Below are positions 7,742-14,558 of a stretch of DNA of 64,000 nucleotides, in pieces (position 1 is the stretch's first letter; each line of letters begins with the position of its first letter). A model generated the notes under the pieces. It did not search any database. It was not told the DNA's origin and saw only the letters and a list, made by a program, of their open reading frames with translations. This stretch comes from Streptomyces aureocirculatus. GTDB lineage: Bacteria > Actinomycetota > Actinomycetes > Streptomycetales > Streptomycetaceae. A program made the position numbers and the translations under genes. The stretch is from NCBI RefSeq assembly GCF_000720475.1, contig NZ_JOAP01000015.1:164145-228144 (forward strand). Reading direction: 5' to 3'.

Positions 7742-10210
7742 TCAGTCAGTGCTTGTGCCCGGATTCTCCAAGGAGTGCAGACGCTCGGTCAGGCTCTCCG
7801 TCAGCGGGCTCCCCATGTCCGCGTGGATGGTGACGACTCTGGTCAGGTCGTCTCGCAGTGTGGAGCGGTCGGCACCGGGGCGTTCGGCGATGGAGACGAG
7901 GTCGAGCAGGGCCTCGGCCTCGTAGGCGTGTGCCTCAAGGCGCTTCAGTGTCCGCGCTGCTTCGCGCAGGGTCAGTACGGCTTCGCTGGTTCGGCCCAGA
8001 TTGTCGAGGGCACGTCCGAGTGCGGCGGTGGCGCGGGCGGCCATGCGGTGGTCGGGTACCGGCAGGGCGAGCAGATCTGTGCGTGCGCGATGAAGGGTGC
8101 CGAGGGCCTGGTCGTGGTCGCCGCGCGCGTCCTGGGCACGGCCGAGGAAGAAGGCGGCGATGGCTGCTCCGCGTGGCTCCCCGCCCCGCGTGTTGAGTTC
8201 CCTGGAGCGCCGGTACGCCGCTACGGCCCGGTCCAGGTCGAAGCGGTCCCAGTACCGGCCGGAGAACTCAAGGACCGAGGCGTGCAGCACCGGGTCGTCG
8301 GCGATCTCCGCGCAGGAGAGGGCCGCCGTCAGCTCCCGCAGTGCCCGATCGTGTTCACCGATGTCCATCAGGGGGCGGGAGAGCAGACTGCGCAGCCGTG
8401 CCTCAGCGGCCGGAGACACCGCGGCGGCCGCGTAACGCGCACCCAGTTCCAGGGATTCCTGCCAGTCGCCGAGGTGGCGATGGTGCAGGAACAGGACGGT
8501 GAAGCACTCGGCCAGTTGCCAGCCGGGTGTGTGCAGCGAGGGTTCGTCCGCCGCGCGCAGGACGGCCATGATGTTCGCGCGCTCGGCCTCCAGCCAGTCC
8601 AGCGGGCGTGGACCGGTCCGCGTGGCGAACGGATCGGGTTGTCCTGCCGTCAAAGTGCGCGGATCGGCGACGCGCAGGCGGTCCGCACGCACCGAGCGGT
8701 CCGCGAGCGCCGTGAGGACCAGGTAGTGCGTCAGTACGCGCCCCGTCACCGCGAGCCGGGTGCCGGACTGCTCCTCGGCACCCGCACGGTCGCGTGCGTG
8801 GAGACGGACGAGGCCGTGGAACCGGTACCGACGCTCCTCCGTGACCTCCAGCAGGCTCATGTCATCAAGGACGTCGAGGAGTACCTGGGCCGACTCCAGG
8901 TCCCGGCCGAGGGCGGCCGCAGCGGTTGCCGCGTCGAAGGTCGGGCCGGGGATCCAGCCGAGGAGCCGGTAGCCGTGGGCCATGTCGGCCGGCAGTTGCC
9001 GGTAGGCGGAGTCGAAGACCGCGGACACCGGGGACTCGCCGCCCACGCGGAGTGCGGACAGCCGCCGTCCGTCGTCCGCGAGTTCGGCGGCAAGAGCGTC
9101 CAGTGTGAGGCGAGGGTCGTTCACCAGACGGGCCGCGGCGACCTGCAGGGCGACCGGTAGGCCCGAGCACAGGCCGACCACCCGTTGGGCGGCTTCGGGA
9201 TCACCGGCTACCCGCTCCTGACCGCATCGGTCGGCCAGGAGCAGCAGTGAGGCGGCCTCGGTGAGGGGTTCGAGAGGCAAGGGGCGGGCGCCGTCGAGGG
9301 AGAGTTCACCCAGCTTGAACGTGCTCGTCGCGAGTACGGAGCTGCCAGGACCGTTCGGGATCAGGGCCCGTACCTGGGCGGGGGAGGACACGTCGTCGAG
9401 TACGAGCAGGACGCGCAGATCCGCGGTCCGGTCACGGAAGAGTGCGGTGCGCTCGCCGAGGGATGGGGGCAGGTGGGCATCAGCCACTCCGAGGGACCGC
9501 AGACAGTGGCCGACGGCCTCGGTGACGTCCGCCCCCGGGTCGGTGTGATGGCGCAGCGCCGCGAAGTCCACGTAGAGCCGACCGTCGGGGAAGTACTCGC
9601 GTGTCCGGCGTGTGTGCGCCCAGTGGCGGGCCAGTGCCGACTTCCCGACCCCTGGCGGGCCGGCGAGGACGCGGACGTCCACGTGTGAGGGGTCGGTGTC
9701 GTGAGCGAGCTGGCTGTTCAGGACGGCCAGCTCGTCCGAGCGGTTGATGAAGTGATGGCGCGGGGCCGGTACTTGTGAGGGCGGCCCTTGGCGTCGGAGG
9801 GCTTCGGGCACGTGGTACGAGATCGGGGAGTGGGCGGCGGAGCTCGCCGCTCCCTGCGATCCGGTGCTCCCCGCGGGAGGATCGCCCGCCAGGCCGCTCA
9901 TTTCGCTTAAGAGATCCACCAGTTCCTGAGCGGTCTCGGAGCCTTGCCGCAAGGAGTGGCGCAGCCGTCTGCGCAACTGATCGGCGGAGTCGCCCACGGC
10001 GTGCTCGTTGTCCGACCGCAGTGACGCCGCCAACTGTTCGAAAGCGATGCGAAGTTGCTCGACATCTTCGGTGGCGGCGCCCTGGTCACGGCGTCGGCTG
10101 AAAAGGTGGGTGAGGCGGGCGCGCACCTGGGTCCACGCTTCGGTGACGGCGAGTCCGACCACCGTGCTCGTCGCACCCGATGCGGCCAGTGCCGCCACCT
10201 CGATCGCCAC
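7742..10210 (-). CDS. STAND ATPase: NB-ARC with TPR repeats (A)
   Basis: An 822-aa signalling ATPase. Residues 1-45 form a helical, partly hydrophobic segment, followed by a charged helix and a linker. The NB-ARC core has Walker A GPPGVGKSALARHW near residue 184, Walker B VLLVLDDVSS, and the helical segment GLPVALQVAAARL. A winged-helix region (FHGLVRLHARD) follows, then about 300 residues of TPR-like helices. The arrangement is that of AfsR/GutR-type regulators without the SARP DNA-binding domain. STAND proteins oligomerise on ligand binding and trigger an N-terminal effector. The start is GTG 10210 behind GAGGGGG. It lies 122 bp after the GT-B-like gene and probably in its operon. Ligand and effector output are unknown. 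Confidence 0.8.
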   Translation of the reverse strand: MAIEVAALAASGATSTVVGLAVTEAWTQVRARLTHLFSRRRDQGAATEDVEQLRIAFEQLAASLRSDNEHAVGDSADQLRRRLRHSLRQGSETAQELVDLLSEMSGLAGDPPAGSTGSQGAASSAAHSPISYHVPEALRRQGPPSQVPAPRHHFINRSDELAVLNSQLAHDTDPSHVDVRVLAGPPGVGKSALARHWAHTRRTREYFPDGRLYVDFAALRHHTDPGADVTEAVGHCLRSLGVADAHLPPSLGERTALFRDRTADLRVLLVLDDVSSPAQVRALIPNGPGSSVLATSTFKLGELSLDGARPLPLEPLTEAASLLLLADRCGQERVAGDPEAAQRVVGLCSGLPVALQVAAARLVNDPRLTLDALAAELADDGRRLSALRVGGESPVSAVFDSAYRQLPADMAHGYRLLGWIPGPTFDAATAAAALGRDLESAQVLLDVLDDMSLLEVTEERRYRFHGLVRLHARDRAGAEEQSGTRLAVTGRVLTHYLVLTALADRSVRADRLRVADPRTLTAGQPDPFATRTGPRPLDWLEAERANIMAVLRAADEPSLHTPGWQLAECFTVLFLHHRHLGDWQESLELGARYAAAAVSPAAEARLRSLLSRPLMDIGEHDRALRELTAALSCAEIADDPVLHASVLEFSGRYWDRFDLDRAVAAYRRSRELNTRGGEPRGAAIAAFFLGRAQDARGDHDQALGTLHRARTDLLALPVPDHRMAARATAALGRALDNLGRTSEAVLTLREAARTLKRLEAHAYEAEALLDLVSIAERPGADRSTLRDDLTRVVTIHADMGSPLTESLTERLHSLENPGTSTD

Positions 10211-10332
10211 AGGGCCCCCTCACATACCGGCGGTGCTGCCGAACCAGCCGTACCTCTAGTGCCGATGACCACCGTAGAGGGAGCACGGTCGCGTTGGCAG
10301 CAGGTCCAAGGAGAACATCGAGGTCGTGGGCC

Positions 10333-12060
10333 TCAAGTCGTGACGGCGCGCAGGCGTAGCCGTGTCTCGGGGGCGTTCGCGCCGTCGGCGCGCAGCACCA
10401 CTTCGATCCCGATCGCAGGAACGTCGGCGCGCAGGCAGGCGTAGACCGCGGAGGCGGCCAGTGCCGCATCGACGGCGCGACCGTCGGCGGAGGACACCTC
10501 TACGACGCTCCCATCGCGGAGGTTGGCCATGCACACCCCGGAGTCCAGCGCGTTCGCGGCGAGGACGCTGCCGGGCAGGCGTGCCAGGGCATCTCGTGCC
10601 CAGTGCCGTGCGGCGGCGAGGTCCGGGGCCGCAGTGGAGCCGAGCAGGACGGAAGCGCTCTCGGTCAGGCGTCGGTCGCGTTCCTCGGCCGGTTCGACGG
10701 CGAGATGCCAGAAGGACCGTTCGGTCTCAGGCTGCTCCCGGGCGACAGAGGTGGGGAAGCGGCTGACGCCGATGGTGAGGTGGCCGCGGGGAGTGGACTC
10801 GGTACAGAGACGGGTGCCCACGACCCACGAGGTCACCGGAGCCGCGGGATTCACCGGGGTGGTGAGGGCGAGGGGGCGTGGCGCGTCGCTCGGCGGCAGG
10901 GGGAGACCGAGCAGGTCGTAGACGGCCGCACGCAAACGAGCGAGCGCCGCCCCCGGCGTCTCGAAGGCGCGCGCGGCCACGGCCGTGTATTGATCACGAC
11001 GATCCGCATGGCTCTGTACGAGATCGTCGATCTGAGCCAGGAGCCCGCCGTCGGCATCGAGGCGTGGTGTGAACCGGGCCAGATCCGCGCTCGCGGTGCC
11101 CGGTACGGCCTCGCTGCCGTGCGCCGCCAGAGCCACGGGTCTGCCGAGCGCGGCTCCGTAGAGGGTTACGGAGCCGTGGTCACCGATCACCGCGTCGGCG
11201 GCGACGAGCGCGGGCCGCCAGTCGTGCACGGGCGGCATGAGCAGCAGACCGGCGTCGAGGGCTGCGGCCTGGAGTGTCCGGATGTGCCATGCTCCGTGGG
11301 CCGACCACACGTTGGGATGCAGAATCAGGCCGACCCGGTGGGTGTCCCAGGGCAGTTCGCTCAGGAGCCGGGCGGGCAGCTCAGGGTTCTGGGCGATGAG
11401 CGAGGTCGGCCCCCAGGTCGAACTGACCATCACCAGGCGCTGATTGTCCTGAACCTCCAGAGCGCGCCGGTAGCTCTCCCTCCGGTGCTCACTCACGAGC
11501 AGTTCGTCGAGGCAGGGGTCACCGACGAGCAGCGTGCGCCCGGCGGACTTCGGGTGCGCGGCGACGAGCTGCCGTTCCTGGTCGGGGTGCGAGACGGCCA
11601 TCCAGGCCCGTCCTGCTTCGATCAGTTCATCCGGCACGACGCCGGACAGGCGGTCGCGCGGGGCGCGGGAGTCCGGGACGTACTTCTGGAAGCCGACCCC
11701 GTGCGGGAGCACCAGGACCGGGCAGTGCCCAGCCGGAAGATCGATGTGCTCACTGGCGCTGACGATCAAGTCGGGTTCGATGTGGGAAAGTTGCTCCCAG
11801 GGAATGACCCGGCAGCCTGAGTCGTGCAGTAGATCGATCGAGCCGTCGCTGAAGGCGGACCCAGGGTCGTGCGCGAAGACCACGGTGATCCGGGTATCGC
11901 CGCGCAGGAGCGCCGGCAGTACCTCCAGGATGCGGATGGTCGAGGTCAGGGTGCGGGCTGCGACGACGAGCGTGCGCTCGCCGGGGAAGGTTCGCCAGCG
12001 ATGGGCGTCCTCACCCACGGGGACCCGCAGGAACGGGATGTCAGCGAAGCGCGCGGCCAC
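10333..12060 (-). CDS. GT-B-like glycosyl/glycerophosphotransferase-type protein, intact paralogue (B)
   Basis: A 575-aa soluble protein. It has an N-terminal Rossmann-like half (ERTLVVAARTLTSTIRILEV; LPHGVGFQKYVP) and a C-terminal half with VMVSSTWGP, LILHPNVWSAHG and AVIGDHGSVTLYGAALGRPV. The last motif resembles the TDYSSxxxDxxxLxRPV region of CDP-glycerol glycerophosphotransferases. The GT-B fold and use of a nucleotide-sugar or CDP-polyol are inferred. From memory, related Streptomyces proteins are often mislabelled 'translation initiation factor 2'; nothing here supports that. Start GTG 12060 has GGAGG 14 nt upstream; a TAG at 12088-12090 closes the frame above it. A heptamer repeat array lies immediately upstream, and STAND gene A follows. 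Confidence 0.7.
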   Translation of the reverse strand: MAARFADIPFLRVPVGEDAHRWRTFPGERTLVVAARTLTSTIRILEVLPALLRGDTRITVVFAHDPGSAFSDGSIDLLHDSGCRVIPWEQLSHIEPDLIVSASEHIDLPAGHCPVLVLPHGVGFQKYVPDSRAPRDRLSGVVPDELIEAGRAWMAVSHPDQERQLVAAHPKSAGRTLLVGDPCLDELLVSEHRRESYRRALEVQDNQRLVMVSSTWGPTSLIAQNPELPARLLSELPWDTHRVGLILHPNVWSAHGAWHIRTLQAAALDAGLLLMPPVHDWRPALVAADAVIGDHGSVTLYGAALGRPVALAAHGSEAVPGTASADLARFTPRLDADGGLLAQIDDLVQSHADRRDQYTAVAARAFETPGAALARLRAAVYDLLGLPLPPSDAPRPLALTTPVNPAAPVTSWVVGTRLCTESTPRGHLTIGVSRFPTSVAREQPETERSFWHLAVEPAEERDRRLTESASVLLGSTAAPDLAAARHWARDALARLPGSVLAANALDSGVCMANLRDGSVVEVSSADGRAVDAALAASAVYACLRADVPAIGIEVVLRADGANAPETRLRLRAVTT

Positions 12061-12087
12061 CCCGGCCCCCCAAACCTCCGGCGCCGG

Positions 12088-12219
12088 CTACGCGGCTCGC
12101 GGCTCGCGGCTCGCGGCTCGCGGCTCGCGGCTCGCGGCTCGCGGCTCGCGGCTCGCGGCTCGCGGCTCGCGGCTCGCGGCGGAACAGGCATTGTAGATCG
12201 GTTGGGAGGGCCCATTCAT
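12088..12219 (-). CDS. possible leader ORF spanning the heptamer array
   Basis: ATG 12219 follows AAAAGGAAG at good spacing and opens a 43-codon frame. It reads 14 unique residues (MNGPSQPIYNACSA), then runs through the 7-bp repeats as (ASREPRA)n. It stops at a TAG 27 nt before the GTG of gene B, in the same frame as B. A change of repeat number would move its stop to other positions (about 12041 or 11946), overlapping B. This could couple or uncouple translation of B. A TACAAT hexamer just upstream of the repeats might instead place transcription start after the ATG, so the ORF is tentative. Confidence 0.35.
   Translation of the reverse strand: MNGPSQPIYNACSAASREPRAASREPRAASREPRAASREPRAA
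12091..12180. repeat. heptanucleotide array, 12 copies plus partial (leader of B)
   Basis: Twelve perfect GCGGCTC units from 12092 to 12175 (GCGAGCC on the strand of gene B), with one flanking base before and a 5-bp partial unit after. It lies 31-120 bp upstream of the start of B, in its presumed leader, within the 308-bp gap between the divergent genes B and C (12061-12368). Seven is not a multiple of three, so unit gain or loss shifts any frame read through it. The heptamer differs by one base from the array at 15852-15942. Confidence 0.95.
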
Positions 12220-12368
12220 AGCTTCCTTTTGGGGACGGTCGGCTCGGATTGGGGACGTTCGGCTCGGAGGAATGGCTGACCCATACGGCGGAGTTGACAA
12301 GGGCTCAAAGGTTTCCGCGGGCTGTGGCCGTGGCGATACAGTCCGGCAGAGACGAGGGAGGGGCCGAC

Positions 12369-14558
12369 GTGCTGGAGACTGTGGCGCTGAGCGCGCTGAC
12401 TGCTTTTCTCACGGCCGCGTGGAACGGCGCCGCGGGAGAGGTGGGCAAGCAGACGCTCCTGTCGGCCGGGGCGATGGCGAGAAGGACCTTGGGGAGGGAA
12501 ACGCCGCTGCCGACAGGACCGGAGGGGTGGCAGACCCTGGCGGGGCAGGTTCACGCGCGCCTGCGCCATGATCCCCAGCAGGCGGGCGAGTGGGCGCTCC
12601 TCGTACGCAGCTTCTCCGGACAGGCGATGGCTCTGCCGCCGGCGGCCGGACTCCCCCCGGCCTCACGGGACTTCACCGATCGCCAGCAGGTCCTGAAAGA
12701 GTTGAAGCGGGAGGGGACGCGCCGGGCCGACGGACGGCCGCGCGTCGCGTTGCTCCATGGGCCGCCGGGGATCGGCACCACCGCGGTGGCCCTGCATCTG
12801 GGCGCGACGCTGCACGCCCAGTTCCCCGACGGGCAGTTCTACGTCGACCTGCGGGACACCTCAGGCGGGCACGGCCCGGAGCCCGCCGCTGTGCTGCTGC
12901 GTCTGCTGCGGCAGATGGGCGTCCCGCCGCAGCGGATGCCCCCCACCGCGGCGGGCCGCGAACAGCTCTACCGTCAGCTCACCGCGGGTCGCAGGGCTCT
13001 GGTGGTGGTCGATCACGCTTCCTCGGCCGCCCAGGTCCGCAGTCTCGTCCCGGCTGCTCCCGATGTCTTTCTGCTGGTGGTCGTCTCCGGCCGACCCTTT
13101 GTGCTGGAGGCCGAGCGCGTCGCTGTTCCTCCGCTGAGCGACCGGTACGCGGTGCAGATGGTGAGGAAAGTGGCGGGGAAGGAGGAGGTCGCGCGCGCCA
13201 AGGCCCGGATGCCGCACCTGCTCGCGCGGTGCGAGGGAAACGCTTTCGCGCTGAAGGCCGAGGCGCTGCGACTCCGCACCGAGGAGGCCGGTCAGGCCGG
13301 TCAGCCCGGTCAGCCCGGTCAGCCCGGTCAGGGCGGTCAGCCTGGTCAGCCCGGTCAGGGCGTTCCGGAGCCAAGTGCGGGAAGGCCGGGGCACGATCCG
13401 GTACGCGACGCCGTCCGGACCGCCTGTGACTGCCTCCGGCCGGGGACGGCGCGGCTCATCAGGCTGACGGCGCTGGGCGGCTGGCCCTCCATCGACGCAC
13501 GCCTGGCTGCCGCGGCCGCGGACACCACGCCCGAAGAGGCGGCCCGGATGCTCGTCGAGGCATCGGAGGCCCAGCTCCTGGACCCGCTGGGGGACGAGCG
13601 CTACCGCTTCCGTCCCGAGGTGCGGCGCTGCCTGGCCGACACCGCGGGCCCCGAACACGGCATACCCGAGTGCTCCGCCGCCGTGGAGCGCGCGCTCGAC
13701 TCCCTGCTCAACCGCGCCCTGCACGCGGCCCATGCCGCACTGCCGCAGAGCTGGCGCACCGAACCCGCGCCGGCGGACGGGGACGTCCACCGTGACGAGG
13801 CGCAGGGCGTGGCGGAGCTCGCGGCGGAGGCGGGCAATGTGGTCCGAGCGGTATCCGTGGCCGTGGAGTACCAGCACTTCACTACAGCGCTGCGGCTGGC
13901 CCGGGCCCTTTGGCCACTTCAACTGAAAGCCGGTTACTGGGACGAGGTGCTGCCCGCGCTGCGCGTGGCGGCCAGGTGCGCCGACGAACGCAGGCCGCAC
14001 TCCCGCACGGCGGCCGGGCTCCACTTCCAGCTCGGGCACTGCCTGGGAGAACTCCAGCAGTGGGAGGAAGCCGCGCGTGAGGCGCGCGCTGCCATCGCGT
14101 GTGAGCGCGCGGAAGGCCACGTACGCGGCGAGGCTTCGTCCGTCGAGTTGCTGGGCCTCTTGTACCTCTACCAGTGGCGCTACGAGGCCGCCTTCGAGCA
14201 GTTCGGCGCGGCTGAGCGCAGCTACCGGCGGATTACTCCGGGACAGGAGGGGGCGCGGGACGTGGCGCGTGCCCTCGCCCTGGTCGATCGCCACCAGGGG
14301 CGTGCCCTGCGAGGGATGGGGCGGTTGGCGGAGTCGCAACGCCTGCTGGAGTCGGCGACGGACTTCTTCAAGGAGCAGGGGGAGAGCTACAACCGCGCAC
14401 GTGCTCTCACGGACCTGGCCGAGACCCTCCTCGACGCGGGAGAGAACGCCGAAGCGCTGACGAAGATCACCGAGGCGGAGGGCCTGCTCACCCCAGCGGC
14501 CACTCCGCACCTGCGGTACCTCGCCGGACTCCGGCTGCGCTGCGAGGGCAACGGCTAG
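12369..14558 (+). CDS. STAND ATPase: NB-ARC/TPR, degenerate P-loop (C)
   Basis: A 729-aa paralogue of the STAND protein at 7742-10210. The order is the same: short hydrophobic N-terminal helix (VALSALTAFLTAAWNGAAGE), linker, NB-ARC, winged helix and C-terminal TPR helices with many Glu/Ala/Arg repeats. The P-loop reads GPPGIGTTAVAL near residue 131: the Walker A lysine is replaced by threonine, so ATP binding may be weak or lost. Walker B is ALVVVDHAS. The start is GTG 12369 behind GGGAGGGG; an open frame back to 12249 has no ribosome binding site. A 9-bp repeat encodes a Gly-Gln-Pro linker near residue 310. It diverges from gene B and its stop shares CTAG with the stop of convergent gene D. 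Confidence 0.78.
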   Translation: MLETVALSALTAFLTAAWNGAAGEVGKQTLLSAGAMARRTLGRETPLPTGPEGWQTLAGQVHARLRHDPQQAGEWALLVRSFSGQAMALPPAAGLPPASRDFTDRQQVLKELKREGTRRADGRPRVALLHGPPGIGTTAVALHLGATLHAQFPDGQFYVDLRDTSGGHGPEPAAVLLRLLRQMGVPPQRMPPTAAGREQLYRQLTAGRRALVVVDHASSAAQVRSLVPAAPDVFLLVVVSGRPFVLEAERVAVPPLSDRYAVQMVRKVAGKEEVARAKARMPHLLARCEGNAFALKAEALRLRTEEAGQAGQPGQPGQPGQGGQPGQPGQGVPEPSAGRPGHDPVRDAVRTACDCLRPGTARLIRLTALGGWPSIDARLAAAAADTTPEEAARMLVEASEAQLLDPLGDERYRFRPEVRRCLADTAGPEHGIPECSAAVERALDSLLNRALHAAHAALPQSWRTEPAPADGDVHRDEAQGVAELAAEAGNVVRAVSVAVEYQHFTTALRLARALWPLQLKAGYWDEVLPALRVAARCADERRPHSRTAAGLHFQLGHCLGELQQWEEAAREARAAIACERAEGHVRGEASSVELLGLLYLYQWRYEAAFEQFGAAERSYRRITPGQEGARDVARALALVDRHQGRALRGMGRLAESQRLLESATDFFKEQGESYNRARALTDLAETLLDAGENAEALTKITEAEGLLTPAATPHLRYLAGLRLRCEGNG
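13290..13361. repeat. eight 9-bp tandem repeats in STAND gene C
   Basis: Eight units of GGTCAGCCC type encode Gly-Gln-Pro/Gly triplets. They form a flexible linker between the NB-ARC helical region and the winged-helix part. The unit is a multiple of three, so copy changes keep frame. Confidence 0.9.

Noticed and set aside
10333..12060. 'Translation initiation factor 2' as the product name
   Set aside because: The label is often given to this family, but no GTP-binding or IF2 motif is present. The visible motifs are those of a GT-B-like transferase.
12091..12180. Heptamer arrays as CRISPR repeats
   Set aside because: Units are 7 bp, contiguous and without spacers; no cas genes are in the window. 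The same reasoning excludes the 63-bp array at the right edge.
12249..12368. Upstream extension of STAND gene C to 12249
   Set aside because: No ribosome binding site and no similarity to paralogue A; GTG 12369 has a good site and matches A's N-terminal helix.
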